Below, one piece after another: positions 43,876 to 52,348 of a stretch of 64,000 nt of DNA. The translations under genes and the position numbers were made by a program. Numbering within the stretch: position 1 is the stretch's first letter; every line of letters begins with the position of its first letter. The notes under the pieces were generated by a model, which saw nothing but the letters and a program-made list of their open reading frames with translations, searched no databases and had not been told where the DNA came from. The stretch comes from VBDM01 sp963699535 (GTDB lineage Bacteria; Pseudomonadota; Gammaproteobacteria; Burkholderiales; SG8-39), in contig CAVOUJ010000028.1 of the NCBI GenBank assembly GCA_963699535.1, positions 1 through 64,000 of the forward strand, read 5' to 3'.

Positions 43876-44355
43876 ATGCCGAAATCCAGGCGGAGCGCTT
43901 CCTCCCGCAAGAAAACCCGAGTTCTCTTGCTGCACGGCCCCAATCTCAATCTGCTCGGCACTCGCGAACCGCAGATCTACGGAACCGAAGGCCTCGAAAG
44001 CATCAATAGGCGGCTGAGCCAGTCGGCCAGAGCCCGGGGAGCTTTGCTGGAGACCTACCAGAGCAACCACGAGGGTGCCCTGATCGAGCGAGTGCATGAC
44101 GCCAAGAAGCAAGGGGCATCTTGGATCATAGTCAATCCCGCGGGGCTCACCCATACGAGTGTCGCGCTGCGTGACGCTCTTGCGGCGGTGAGCATCCCCT
44201 TCATTGAGGTGCACCTGTCGAACATCCACGCCCGCGAGCCTTTCCGGCGCCATTCGTATTTCTCCGACTTGGCGACCGGGATGATCTGCGGACTGGGCAG
44301 CCTTGGATATGACCTTGCGTTGCAGTTCGTGCTGAACAGGACTGTTGACTCCTGA
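43876..44355 (+). CDS. aroQ: Type II 3-dehydroquinate dehydratase
   Basis: 159 residues, shikimate pathway step 3. Motifs: VLLLHGPNLNLLGTREPQIY (the catalytic Tyr follows the lid Arg), ARGALLETYQSNHEGALIER, ASWIIVNPAGLTHTSVALRD with the Asn, FIEVHLSNIHAREPFRRHSY with the catalytic His, and GMICGLGSLGYDLALQ. Forms a dodecamer. It commonly precedes accB-accC in betaproteobacteria, as here, but a terminator lies between. The 269 bp before it hold no gene; a lower-GC stretch near 43840 may contain its promoter. Confidence 0.95.
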   Translation: MPKSRRSASSRKKTRVLLLHGPNLNLLGTREPQIYGTEGLESINRRLSQSARARGALLETYQSNHEGALIERVHDAKKQGASWIIVNPAGLTHTSVALRDALAAVSIPFIEVHLSNIHAREPFRRHSYFSDLATGMICGLGSLGYDLALQFVLNRTVDS

Positions 44356-44424
44356 AGCTGTTGCAGTTGCTCTGACTGCCCGGTTCAAGGCACGAGGAGT
44401 CGGTGGAAGGATGGGGACCTTCCG

Positions 44425-44444
44425 CCCCCGAAGCCGGGGGTTTT
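44425..44444 (+). terminator. Rho-independent terminator after aroQ
   Basis: CCCCCG (44425-44430) pairs with CGGGGG (44435-44440) over the loop AAGC and is followed by TTTT. A second hairpin (GGAAGG...CCTTCC) precedes it. It lies 70 bp after aroQ and 80 bp before accB. Confidence 0.7.
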
Positions 44445-44522
44445 CGACATGTATATGTTCTAGATTCTTCTAGCCGACGCGGCGCGAAGTAAGGTGCGCG
44501 GCTGAATCGGAGGGAGGCCGGT

Positions 44523-44990
44523 ATGGATCTGCGAAAACTCAAGAAGCTGATCGACCTCGTGGAGGAATCGGGTATCGCCGAGCTCGAGATCACCGAGGGC
44601 GAGGAAAAGGTGAGGATCGTGCGGGGCGGGCCAGGTGGAAAGGAAGTCGTGGTCCTCTCTCCTCCCACCTTGGCGGCGAGCCCCCCCGTCGTTCAGGCGC
44701 CCACTGTTCCGGCCCAGGCGCCAGTTCCCGCTCAGGCGGAAGCGCCTGCGCTGGAAGGCCATATCGTAAAGGCACCCATGGTTGGAACGTTCTACCGTTC
44801 GGGTTCTCCGGGCGGCAAACCCTTCGTCGAGGTCGGGGATTCGGTCAAGGCCGGCCAGCCCATCTGCATCATCGAAGCGATGAAGCTGATGAACGAAATC
44901 GAGGCCGACAAGGATGGCGTGATCAAAGCGATCATGGTTGAGAACGGTCAGCCCGTCGAATACGGCGAGCCCCTGATGATGATCGGATAG
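44523..44990 (+). CDS. accB: Biotin carboxyl carrier protein of acetyl-CoA carboxylase
   Basis: 155 residues. N-terminal helices (MDLRKLKKLIDLVEESGIAE), a Pro/Ala/Gln/Val-rich linker (about 50-80), and the biotinyl domain with GHIVKAPMVGTFYRSGSPGG and the biotinylated Lys in ICIIEAMKLMNEIEADKDGV (EAMKLMNE). Carries CO2 between AccC and the carboxyltransferase in fatty acid synthesis. Preceded by GGAGGGAGG. accC starts 26 bp later. Confidence 0.95.
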   Translation: MDLRKLKKLIDLVEESGIAELEITEGEEKVRIVRGGPGGKEVVVLSPPTLAASPPVVQAPTVPAQAPVPAQAEAPALEGHIVKAPMVGTFYRSGSPGGKPFVEVGDSVKAGQPICIIEAMKLMNEIEADKDGVIKAIMVENGQPVEYGEPLMMIG

Positions 44991-45016
44991 CAGCCGAAGA
45001 CCCGCATTCCCTTCTC

Positions 45017-46381
45017 ATGTTCCAGAAAATCCTGATCGCCAATCGCGGCGAGATCGCCCTGCGCATCCAGCGCGCCTGCCGGGACATGGGCATCAGGACC
45101 GTAATCGTCCATTCCGAGGCCGATAGCGAGGCGAAGTACGTGAAGCTCGCCGACGAGTCGGTATGCATCGGGCCGGCAGCCTCGAGCGCGAGCTATCTGA
45201 ATATTCCGGCCATCATCAGTGCAGCGGAGGTCACCGACGCCGAAGCGATTCACCCGGGCTACGGCTTTCTCGCGGAGAACGCGGATTTTGCCGAGCGCGT
45301 GGACAAGAGCGGCTTTGTCTTTATCGGTCCGCAGGCGGAGACCATTCGGCTGATGGGCGACAAGGTGACCGCCAAGCAAGTCATGACCAAAGCGGGCGTT
45401 CCCTGCGTGCCCGGCTCGGACGGGCCGCTGCCCGAAGCCCCGGAGGAATCCCTCAAGATCGCGAGGAAGGTCGGCTACCCGGTCATCGTGAAATCGGCGG
45501 GCGGAGGCGGGGGACGCGGGATGCGGGTCGTGCACACCGAGGCGGCGCTCAAGAGCGCGATAGGCGTCACCCGGGCGGAAGCCGAGGCGGCGTTCGGCAA
45601 TCCGACGGTATATCTGGAGAAATATCTCGAAAATCCCCGTCATATCGAGATGCAGGTCCTGGCGGACCATTACCGAAACGCGATCTATCTGGGTGAGCGC
45701 GATTGTTCCCTGCAGCGTCGCCACCAGAAGATCATGGAGGAGGCCCCCGCCCCCGACATCACTCCGAAGCAGCGCACGCGCATCGGCGAGCGCTGTGTCG
45801 AAGCCTGCCGCAAGTTCGGCTACAGGGGAGCCGGGACTTTCGAGTTCCTTTACGAGGAAGGCGAGTTCTTCTTCATCGAAATGAATACGCGGATCCAGGT
45901 CGAGCACCCTGTGACCGAGATGATCACCGGGGTGGACATCGTCCAGGAGCAGATCCGCGTCGCGGCCGGGGAGCGCCTGTCGGTGCGGCAGAGGGACATC
46001 GAGATTCGCGGCCACGCGATCGAGTGCCGTATCAACGCCGAGGATCCGTTCCGCTTCACACCTTCGCCGGGGCGCATCACCTCGTATCACCCGCCGGGCG
46101 GACCAGGCATCCGGGTCGACTCGCATATCTACCAGGGCTACACCGTGCCGCCCAACTACGATTCGCTGATCGCAAAGGTGATCGCTTATGGGGCAGACCG
46201 CGACCAGGCCATCCGGCGCATGCGCATCGCCCTCTCGGAGATGGCGGTCGAGGGTATTAAGACCAATATCCCGCTTCATCAGGAGCTCCTGGTCGACAGC
46301 CGCGTCATCCGAGGAGGAGTGAACATCCACTACCTCGAGCAGAAGCTCTCCCAGCAAAAAAAACGCGACGCCTCCGGTTAG
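45017..46381 (+). CDS. accC: Biotin carboxylase subunit of acetyl-CoA carboxylase
   Basis: 454 residues, ATP-grasp enzyme. MFQKILIANRGEIALRIQRA opens the PreATP domain; IHPGYGFLAENADFAERVDK, the glycine-rich loop VIVKSAGGGGGRGMRVVHTE, FGNPTVYLEKYLENPRHIEM, GTFEFLYEEGEFFFIEMNTR with the Mg2+ Glu and Asn, and IQVEHPVTEMITGVDIVQEQ follow in order. Normal length. Works with AccB on the same transcript; prmA follows after 15 bp. Confidence 0.96.
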   Translation: MFQKILIANRGEIALRIQRACRDMGIRTVIVHSEADSEAKYVKLADESVCIGPAASSASYLNIPAIISAAEVTDAEAIHPGYGFLAENADFAERVDKSGFVFIGPQAETIRLMGDKVTAKQVMTKAGVPCVPGSDGPLPEAPEESLKIARKVGYPVIVKSAGGGGGRGMRVVHTEAALKSAIGVTRAEAEAAFGNPTVYLEKYLENPRHIEMQVLADHYRNAIYLGERDCSLQRRHQKIMEEAPAPDITPKQRTRIGERCVEACRKFGYRGAGTFEFLYEEGEFFFIEMNTRIQVEHPVTEMITGVDIVQEQIRVAAGERLSVRQRDIEIRGHAIECRINAEDPFRFTPSPGRITSYHPPGGPGIRVDSHIYQGYTVPPNYDSLIAKVIAYGADRDQAIRRMRIALSEMAVEGIKTNIPLHQELLVDSRVIRGGVNIHYLEQKLSQQKKRDASG

Positions 46382-46396
46382 AGGATCGAACGCGCG

Positions 46397-47275
46397 ATGT
46401 TGACCGCGCTCGTTCTGGAACTCCAAGCGGTGCAGGCCGACCGCCTTTCAGACGCGTTGCTCGAGCACGGCGCGCTCTCGGTGACCTGCGAGGATGCCAA
46501 GCTCGGCTCAGCAGACGAAACACCGTGGTTCGGCCACCCGGAGGAATCGCCGCCATGGCCACGGGTGAGGCTGACCGCCCTGTCTCGGACGCAGGACGAG
46601 CCCGAGCAACTCCTCCTTCGCGCCTGCCAGGCAATTGGAATTCTCGTTCCGGATTTCAGGCTCCGCTCTGTCCCCGACCAGGATTGGGTGTCCGGATCGC
46701 GGGACCAGTTCGGCCCGGTTCGGGTGTCCGAACGGCTGTGGATCGTGCCCACCTGGCGCTCGCCGCCGGAGCCCGCCGCGATCAATCTCATCCTGGATCC
46801 GGGGCTCGCGTTCGGGACCGGCACTCACGCGACCACGCGCCTGTGCCTGCAATGGCTTGAGCGCACGATCACGGGAGGCGAAACGGTCCTCGACTACGGA
46901 TGCGGTTCCGGTATATTGGCGATCGCCGCGCTCAGGCTCGGAGCCCGCCGCGCCGTCGGCGTCGATATCGATCCCGGCGCCGTAGCAGTTGCGCAAGCGA
47001 ACGCCGAACGCAACGGCGTCGCGGGCGAGTTTCTGCACGACTGCGCGAGCCTTGCATTTTCGGCAGATGTCGTGGTCGCCAACATTCTCGCAAATCCATT
47101 GAAGCTGCTCGCACCCGTGCTCATATCGCGCTGCGCCCGCGGAGGGCGGCTCGCGCTCTCCGGGATTCTTGCAGGGCAGGCAGGCGAGGTGAAGGCCGGG
47201 TACGAGCCGTTCATCGCGTTCGCGCCACCCGTCGAGGAAGAGGGCTGGGTGTGCCTCTCGGGAGTGCGGCAGTGA
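46397..47275 (+). CDS. prmA: Ribosomal protein L11 methyltransferase
   Basis: 292 residues. N-terminal recognition domain (VLELQAVQADRLSDALLEHG), then the SAM-dependent domain: LDPGLAFGTGTHATTRLCLQ, VLDYGCGSGILAIAALRLGA (motif I), GVDIDPGAVAVAQANAERNG and DVVVANILANPLKLLAPVLI, the N(I/P) catalytic loop. Trimethylates L11. The order accB-accC-prmA-zinc ribbon protein is common in betaproteobacteria. The next gene starts 2 bp after its stop (or overlaps by 4 bp from GTG). Confidence 0.94.
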   Translation: MLTALVLELQAVQADRLSDALLEHGALSVTCEDAKLGSADETPWFGHPEESPPWPRVRLTALSRTQDEPEQLLLRACQAIGILVPDFRLRSVPDQDWVSGSRDQFGPVRVSERLWIVPTWRSPPEPAAINLILDPGLAFGTGTHATTRLCLQWLERTITGGETVLDYGCGSGILAIAALRLGARRAVGVDIDPGAVAVAQANAERNGVAGEFLHDCASLAFSADVVVANILANPLKLLAPVLISRCARGGRLALSGILAGQAGEVKAGYEPFIAFAPPVEEEGWVCLSGVRQ

Positions 47276-47277
47276 GC

Positions 47278-47994
47278 ATGACCACGCGCTGCCCGTCGTG
47301 CGGTACCGCCTTTCGCGTGGCCGATTCGCAGCTTCGGGCGCGCGCTGGCCAAGTCCGTTGCGGGCGCTGCGGGACTCTGTTCGATGCCCTTGCCGCCCTC
47401 ACCACCGATTCGACTCGGCGCAGGACCGAAGCCGTAGCGGCACCTGCCGAACCCGGTCCGCCCTCCAGAGTCTCCGAAAAAGATCGGAAATTCGACTTCG
47501 GACCGCAGCAGCGCCGGCGCCCGAGCCGGCTATGGTGGCTTGCAGGCTCGCTCCTCGCGCTGGCTCTCGCCCTGCAGGTCGCTTATCACTACCGAGGTGA
47601 AGTCGCGGTGCTCTTGCCCGAGGCCAAGCTTCTAGCGGAGCGGATCTGCGAGGAGCTTGGGTGTGAGGTCCCGCTTCCGCGCCGCGTGGATCTTCTCGGC
47701 ATCGAGTCCTCCGATCTGCAGGCCGATTCCGCCCACCCCACCGTGATGGTACTGACCGCGACGCTCAGGAACCGCGCGAGCTACGTCCAGGCGTTTCCGG
47801 CGCTGGAGCTGACCCTCACCAATATCCAGAACCAGACGATCGCTCGGCGTGTGCTGACGCCTGCGGATTATGTCCCGCGGGACACCCCGCCGGAGTCCGG
47901 ATTCGCAGCCGGGGGGGAACTCCAGGTCCGGGTCTATATCGAGGCCGCAGCGCTCACCCCTACCGGCTATCGCCTCTATCTGTTCCACATGTAG
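47278..47994 (+). CDS. Zinc-ribbon and DUF3426 domain membrane protein
   Basis: 238 residues. The N-terminal zinc ribbon has TTRCPSCGTAFRVADSQLRA and GQVRCGRCGTLFDALAALTT (CxxC...CxxC). A membrane helix (LWWLAGSLLALALALQVAYH, about 86-105) follows, then the DUF3426 domain: LAERICEELGCEVPLPRRVD and VMVLTATLRNRASYVQAFPA. The function is unknown. ATG 47278 is used; GTG 47272 overlaps the prmA stop and would add two residues. Typical follower of prmA in betaproteobacteria. Confidence 0.85.
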   Translation: MTTRCPSCGTAFRVADSQLRARAGQVRCGRCGTLFDALAALTTDSTRRRTEAVAAPAEPGPPSRVSEKDRKFDFGPQQRRRPSRLWWLAGSLLALALALQVAYHYRGEVAVLLPEAKLLAERICEELGCEVPLPRRVDLLGIESSDLQADSAHPTVMVLTATLRNRASYVQAFPALELTLTNIQNQTIARRVLTPADYVPRDTPPESGFAAGGELQVRVYIEAAALTPTGYRLYLFHM

Positions 47995-48087
47995 ATGAAG
48001 CGCCTCCGGGCTGCTGCCCGGCGTGGATTTCCGCTATGCTTTGCGGCCTTCATCGCGGGGCTTACTCCTCACTCTGGTTCTCGACCC

Positions 48088-49020
48088 ATGCGCACGCTGA
48101 TTTGCGGCTCCATCGCCTACGACAACATCATGGTATTCCGCGGCCGTTTCCATGAGCATATCCTGCCTCAGCAAATTCACATCCTCAACGTCTCTTTTCT
48201 GGTCCCGGAGCTCCGGCGCGAGTTCGGCGGTTGCGCCGGGAACATCGCCTACAACCTGAAGCTCCTCGGCGGCGATCCCTTGGTCATGGCCACGGTCGGC
48301 GAGGATGCTTTGCAGTATTTCGAACGGCTCGAGCGAATGGGCATCGCGCCGGAATGCGTGCGCCAGGTTCCCGACACTCTCACTGCGCAGGCGTTCATTA
48401 CGACCGACCTGGACGACAATCAGATCACGGCCTTCCACCCCGGGGCGATGAACCATTCGCATATGAACAACATCACCCCGGTGCTGAACGCAAAGCTTGC
48501 GATCATCGCGCCCGACGGACGCGAAGGCATGCTGCAGCACGCTCGCGAGCTTGCCGAACTGGGGATCCCGTTCATCTTCGACCCGGGCCAGGGTCTGCCG
48601 ATGTTCTCCGGAGAAGAGCTCCTGAGCTTCGTGGACCAGGCGACCTACGTGGCGGTCAACGACTACGAAGGCCAGCTCCTCGAAGAACGCACCGGCCGCA
48701 AGCTCGAGGAACTTGCCCCTGAGCTGGAGGCGTTCATTCTGACTCGAGGCGCGGAAGGGTCGATCATCTACGCGAACGGCGATCGCTTCGACATCCCGTG
48801 CGTCAAGGCGACCGAGCTCGTGGACCCTACCGGGTGCGGCGACGCGTATCGAGCCGGCCTTCTTTACGGGATCGCGGCGGGCTTCGACTGGGCGAAAACC
48901 GGACGGCTCGCCTCGCTGATGGGCTCGATCAAGATCGCTTCGCGGGGCGGCCAGAACCACTCGGTGACCCGCGAGCAGATCGGTCGCATGTATCGCCAGA
49001 GTTTCGGATCCGAGCTGTGA
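48088..49020 (+). CDS. PfkB family carbohydrate/adenosine kinase
   Basis: 310 residues of the ribokinase fold. It starts MRTLICGSIAYDNIMVFRGR; the substrate motif is LRREFGGCAGNIAYNLKLLG, the ATP/anion-hole motif TELVDPTGCGDAYRAGLLYG with the catalytic Asp. Most like bacterial adenosine-kinase-type PfkB proteins, but the nucleoside or sugar is not certain. ATG 48088 fits the family; the frame open from 47995 has Arg-rich codons. Its stop overlaps the acyltransferase start (GTGA). Confidence 0.85.
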   Translation: MRTLICGSIAYDNIMVFRGRFHEHILPQQIHILNVSFLVPELRREFGGCAGNIAYNLKLLGGDPLVMATVGEDALQYFERLERMGIAPECVRQVPDTLTAQAFITTDLDDNQITAFHPGAMNHSHMNNITPVLNAKLAIIAPDGREGMLQHARELAELGIPFIFDPGQGLPMFSGEELLSFVDQATYVAVNDYEGQLLEERTGRKLEELAPELEAFILTRGAEGSIIYANGDRFDIPCVKATELVDPTGCGDAYRAGLLYGIAAGFDWAKTGRLASLMGSIKIASRGGQNHSVTREQIGRMYRQSFGSEL

Positions 49021-49889
49021 CCGGAACCTCCGGGTCGATGGCGGCGATTCCAGGCCCGGGGACCAACCGCACGCCCATACTGCTACGCCTGGTACGCATT
49101 ACGCGGCTCGTCCTTCACCTGGCCCACGGCCTGTTCGTCGTGCGACTCCGGTACCCGGGACTTTCGGAGGGTGAACGGCACGAAGTAAAGCGTCTCTGGT
49201 TCCAGAAGACGCTCTCGATCTTGTCCGTTTCGATCCGCAGACAAGACGCGCCGAGGGATCTTCCTCAACGGTGCATGCTCGTTCTCAATCACATTTCGTG
49301 GCTCGATATGTTCGTGATCGGCGCGATCCATCCCCCCACTTTCATCGCGAAGTCGGAAATTCGCGGCTGGCCGCTCATAGGACCACTAGTCACCGGGGTC
49401 GGAACGCTGTACATCGAACGCGGGAAGCGCGCCGGGGCGCTGCGTGCAAGACAGGAGATAGCGGAGGCAATCGAGCGCGGCGTGCTGATTGCGTTCTTCC
49501 CCGAGGGAACGACGACCTACGGCAGGAGCCTGGGACGGTTCCACCCCGCACTGTTTCAGCCGGCTCTCGACGTTGCTGCAACCCTGCAGCCGGTGGCCTT
49601 GCGCTACGTCGATGACGCGGGCATGCACACCGACGCCGCCGCCTATGCGGGCGAATCCTCGTTCATGGAGTCGATTTGGACCATCGCTTCCACCCGCAGC
49701 ATCGTCGCGGAGATGAGACTCCTGGAGCCACTTCCCACAATCGGCCAGACGCGGCGTTCGCTCGCGGAGAATGCCGAGGTGCTCATCGCCTCAGCTTTGG
49801 GCCTGCCTGCGCCGCAAAGGATCTCGCGCTCGGGGAGTCCGCGCACGGCACCTGATACAGGCGCCGGTCCTCCAGGCGAATTGCGCTGA
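49017..49889 (+). CDS. 1-acyl-sn-glycerol-3-phosphate acyltransferase family protein (PlsC-like)
   Basis: About 290 residues. Acyltransferase motif I is CMLVLNHISWLDMFVIGAIH (H-x4-D), then FIAKSEIRGWPLIGPLVTGV, VGTLYIERGKRAGALRARQE and VLIAFFPEGTTTYGRSLGRF (FPEGT). It probably transfers acyl groups to lysophosphatidate or ornithine-type lipids. Start GTG 49017 overlaps pfkB; ATG 49038 is an alternative. The last 107 bp overlap the 3' end of apaH on the opposite strand, an unusually long convergent overlap; the C-terminal 35 residues (PQRISRSGSPRTAPD...) look unlike the family. Confidence 0.88.
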   Translation: MTGTSGSMAAIPGPGTNRTPILLRLVRITRLVLHLAHGLFVVRLRYPGLSEGERHEVKRLWFQKTLSILSVSIRRQDAPRDLPQRCMLVLNHISWLDMFVIGAIHPPTFIAKSEIRGWPLIGPLVTGVGTLYIERGKRAGALRARQEIAEAIERGVLIAFFPEGTTTYGRSLGRFHPALFQPALDVAATLQPVALRYVDDAGMHTDAAAYAGESSFMESIWTIASTRSIVAEMRLLEPLPTIGQTRRSLAENAEVLIASALGLPAPQRISRSGSPRTAPDTGAGPPGELR

Positions 49890-50637
49890 GCTGACCCCCC
49901 CAGACGCAACCCGAATCGAGAGCAACAAGGTTCGGCGCAATGCGCAAGCCAAGCGCCGACCAGTGCCCGCAGATCACGGTGTGGTTCGCGCTTTTCCTCC
50001 CTGGTATTTCGAACCACGGAAGATAGCCGGGTGGACCTGCTTCCGTTTCGCCTTTGCTGTTGAACTCCATCACGCCCTCGAGCGTGCAGAAGCGCAGGCG
50101 GGTCATGGCGTTGACGACGACGCGAAGGCGGTCGATTCCGTGCAAGCCGTCGCTCCAGCGGTCAGGACGCGATCCGTAAAGCTGCGACAGGAATTCCCGG
50201 TACCGGGGTCCGCGCAGTTCCGCCTCGACCTCCTCGGCGAGTGCTTTCGCCCTCGCAATTTCCCATTGTGGCAGCAGGCCCGCGTGGACCAGTGCGTGGT
50301 TCCCCTCGACATGGAGCATCGGCCGGCATCGCAGCCACTCGAGCAAGCTGTCGCAATCAGGCGCCGCGAGCACTTCTGCGAGCGTGTCGTCTGCGCGCAG
50401 CTTGGCGAAACCGTGAGCGACGGCGAGCAGGTGAAGGTCGTGGTTGCCGAGTATCGTCAGCGCTCGCTCGCCGAGGTCGCGCACGAACCGCAAGGCCGCG
50501 AGCGACGCCGGGCCGCGATTGACGAGATCTCCGACGAACCACAGGCGATCGTCGTTGCGATCGAACCCGATCACTTTCAGGAGCGCATTCAGCTCCTCGA
50601 AACACCCCTGAACGTCGCCGATCGCGTAAGTAGCCAT
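49783..50637 (-). CDS. apaH: Symmetrical bis(5'-nucleosyl)-tetraphosphatase
   Basis: 284 residues. Metallophosphatase: MATYAIGDVQGCFEELNALL (GDxxG), RLWFVGDLVNRGPASLAALR (GDxvxRGP), RALTILGNHDLHLLAVAHGF (GNHD) and later HVEGNHALVHAGLLPQWEIA. Splits Ap4A into two ADP. ATG 50637 gives the standard N-terminus; upstream codons do not fit. The C-terminal half includes NHTVICGHWSALGLRIAPNL and VALDSGCVWGGQLSAIRLED, as in ApaH. The end overlaps the acyltransferase gene on the other strand. Confidence 0.93.
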   Translation of the reverse strand: MATYAIGDVQGCFEELNALLKVIGFDRNDDRLWFVGDLVNRGPASLAALRFVRDLGERALTILGNHDLHLLAVAHGFAKLRADDTLAEVLAAPDCDSLLEWLRCRPMLHVEGNHALVHAGLLPQWEIARAKALAEEVEAELRGPRYREFLSQLYGSRPDRWSDGLHGIDRLRVVVNAMTRLRFCTLEGVMEFNSKGETEAGPPGYLPWFEIPGRKSANHTVICGHWSALGLRIAPNLVALDSGCVWGGQLSAIRLEDRRLYQVPCADSPSARSFAAQAGPKLRR

Positions 50638-50720
50638 TGTGAGCCCGGCGGGGCTTACCGCTTGTACGCCGCTGGGTTGTAATAGAATGGCACGGCGCAA
50701 CCCCTTTCAAATCAGCAGCT

Positions 50721-50993
50721 ATGGCGAAGAAGATCTCGAAATCGATCGTTAGCGGCCTGAACCGCCTGCGAAAGGCGTTAGGCGGCGGTCCTGAAAAACC
50801 CACCCCTTCAAAAAAGCCCGCCGCTTCAAAGGCGAGTGCCAAACGCGCCGAGCGGCGGCCTCCGCCGTCCCCTGCGCCGACCCCTGCCGACAAGGCCGTG
50901 TCTCAAGGAAACTCGCCGGAGGCGCCTGAAGCGAAGGATGACAAGAAGAAAGTCGTCGCTCAACCCTGGTTCCGGCACCGCCAACGCTGGTAG
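50721..50993 (+). CDS. Small basic, Pro/Ala/Lys-rich hypothetical protein
   Basis: 90 residues. A basic helix-forming start (MAKKISKSIVSGLNRLRKAL), a low-complexity middle rich in Pro, Ala, Lys and Ser (about 23-75), and a conserved-looking aromatic-basic end, KKVVAQPWFRHRQRW. No membrane helix or enzyme motif. The ending with WxRHRQRW recalls other small unannotated betaproteobacterial proteins. It is divergent from apaH by 83 bp. Codon pattern and start look real, but the function is unknown. Confidence 0.55.
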   Translation: MAKKISKSIVSGLNRLRKALGGGPEKPTPSKKPAASKASAKRAERRPPPSPAPTPADKAVSQGNSPEAPEAKDDKKKVVAQPWFRHRQRW

Positions 50994-51042
50994 CAGCGGG
51001 CGCGCGCCGGTCCCGGACAGCGGGGCTCCCCGCCTGCGACGC

Positions 51043-51717
51043 TCAGACGGCCTCGAAGGACTTGTCCTTGAGCGAGGCGGCGAATCCCTGGAAGACCTCG
51101 TGCACCTTTCCCCAGCTCTTCAGCGCCTTCATTCGATCCAGCCAGCGAACGATGTTCGGATAGGCCGAGTAGTTGCACCGCACGATCTCGCCTAGTGCGA
51201 CGAAGGGACCCCCAAAGTAATCGGCAATCGTGATCTGATCGCCGCAGAGATATTTTTTCTTTGACCCCAGCAGATTTTCATCGAGGACCTTGAGCCAGCC
51301 CTGGGCCTTTTCCTTGCCCCACGCGATCGTTCCCGCATGCGCCTCGTCGCTGCGCCGTTTGTGCGTCGGGAAGATCTGCGGATAGACGAGTCCGTAGGCA
51401 AACTCGCGGCAGACCTGGGTGTTGATCCAGTCCATCATCTCGTTGACTCTTGCCCGGGCGCGCAGCTCTTTCGGGTAGGTCGGAGAGTTGATCTTTTCCG
51501 CGAGGTATTTGAGGATCGCCGAACTTTCGGTCAGGCGGAAATCTCCGTCCTCGAGCATGGGCACCAGGCGGTTGGGATTCATCGCCACGTACTCCGGCTG
51601 GTAGTGCTCGCCCTTCATGAGATCGACGAAGCGCAGCTCACAGTCGATGCCGTTCTCGGCGATGAACAGCCACACCGGGCGGCTGGTCGTGGATACGGGA
51701 TGATAATAAAGTTTCAT
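51043..51717 (-). CDS. Glutathione S-transferase family protein
   Basis: 224 residues. N-terminal thioredoxin fold with LYYHPVSTTSRPVWLFIAEN, where Ser or Thr may activate glutathione, NRLVPMLEDGDFRLTESSAI with the cis-Pro and the glutathione-binding Glu-Ser, then the helical C-terminal domain with YLCGDQITIADYFGGPFVAL and the N-capping Asp. Specific role unknown. Stands alone between the small ORF and the decarboxylase pair, on the opposite strand. Confidence 0.85.
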   Translation of the reverse strand: MKLYYHPVSTTSRPVWLFIAENGIDCELRFVDLMKGEHYQPEYVAMNPNRLVPMLEDGDFRLTESSAILKYLAEKINSPTYPKELRARARVNEMMDWINTQVCREFAYGLVYPQIFPTHKRRSDEAHAGTIAWGKEKAQGWLKVLDENLLGSKKKYLCGDQITIADYFGGPFVALGEIVRCNYSAYPNIVRWLDRMKALKSWGKVHEVFQGFAASLKDKSFEAV

Positions 51718-51784
51718 ATCGGCTCCTCCTTGCGGGCCCTCAAATGAAGCTACATCATACCCAAGTCGTGATTGAATAAGTCAG

Positions 51785-52348
51785 GTGGACTCAGGCGTGC
51801 CGGGAAAATCCTCGAAATCACATCCGGTCGCGGCGGCATGGCCCGCTGCGATCCATCGCGCCCTGAAGCTGCATCGCATCCGGCAAGTATCGTACGTTCC
51901 CGATGCGGGGCACAAGCGCCTGATCGAGTTGTGCCAAGCGGACAAGAGCATCGCGGTCGTGCCGCTCACGACCGAGGAGGAGGGCATCGGCCTTGCGGCG
52001 GGCGCCTGGCTCGGCGGGGAGCGCGCGACGCTCCTGATGCAATCGAGCGGCGTCGGCAATTGTGTCAATACTCTCACGCTCGCGGCGAACTGCAAGTTTC
52101 CGCTCCTCATGCTGATCACCATGCGCGGCGAGGAGGGCGAACTCAATCCCTGGCAGATTCCGATGGGGCAGGCGACTCCCGAAACCCTCAGACTCGGCGG
52201 CGTACGGGTCTTTCGCCTCGATCGGGCGGCCCATGCGCACGCCCACGTCAGCGCAGCGGCGCGGCTCGCCTTCGAGGACTGCGCCGCGGTCGCGGTGACG
52301 ATCTCGCAGCGCCTGATCGGGATCAAATCGTTTCAGGAGAAGCCGTGA
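51785..52348 (+). CDS. Thiamine-diphosphate decarboxylase-like protein, Pyr-domain subunit (ComD/sulfopyruvate decarboxylase alpha type)
   Basis: About 187 residues. Equivalent to the pyrimidine-binding domain of ThDP enzymes: QVSYVPDAGHKRLIELCQAD, then VVPLTTEEEGIGLAAGAWLG with the Glu that activates ThDP, LLMQSSGVGNCVNTLTLAAN and LLMLITMRGEEGELNPWQIP. This split, short layout matches the alpha subunits of sulfopyruvate and phosphonopyruvate decarboxylases. Start GTG 51785 or a later GTG. Its stop overlaps the second subunit by 4 bp (GTGA). The physiological 2-oxo acid is unknown. Confidence 0.8.
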   Translation: MDSGVPGKSSKSHPVAAAWPAAIHRALKLHRIRQVSYVPDAGHKRLIELCQADKSIAVVPLTTEEEGIGLAAGAWLGGERATLLMQSSGVGNCVNTLTLAANCKFPLLMLITMRGEEGELNPWQIPMGQATPETLRLGGVRVFRLDRAAHAHAHVSAAARLAFEDCAAVAVTISQRLIGIKSFQEKP

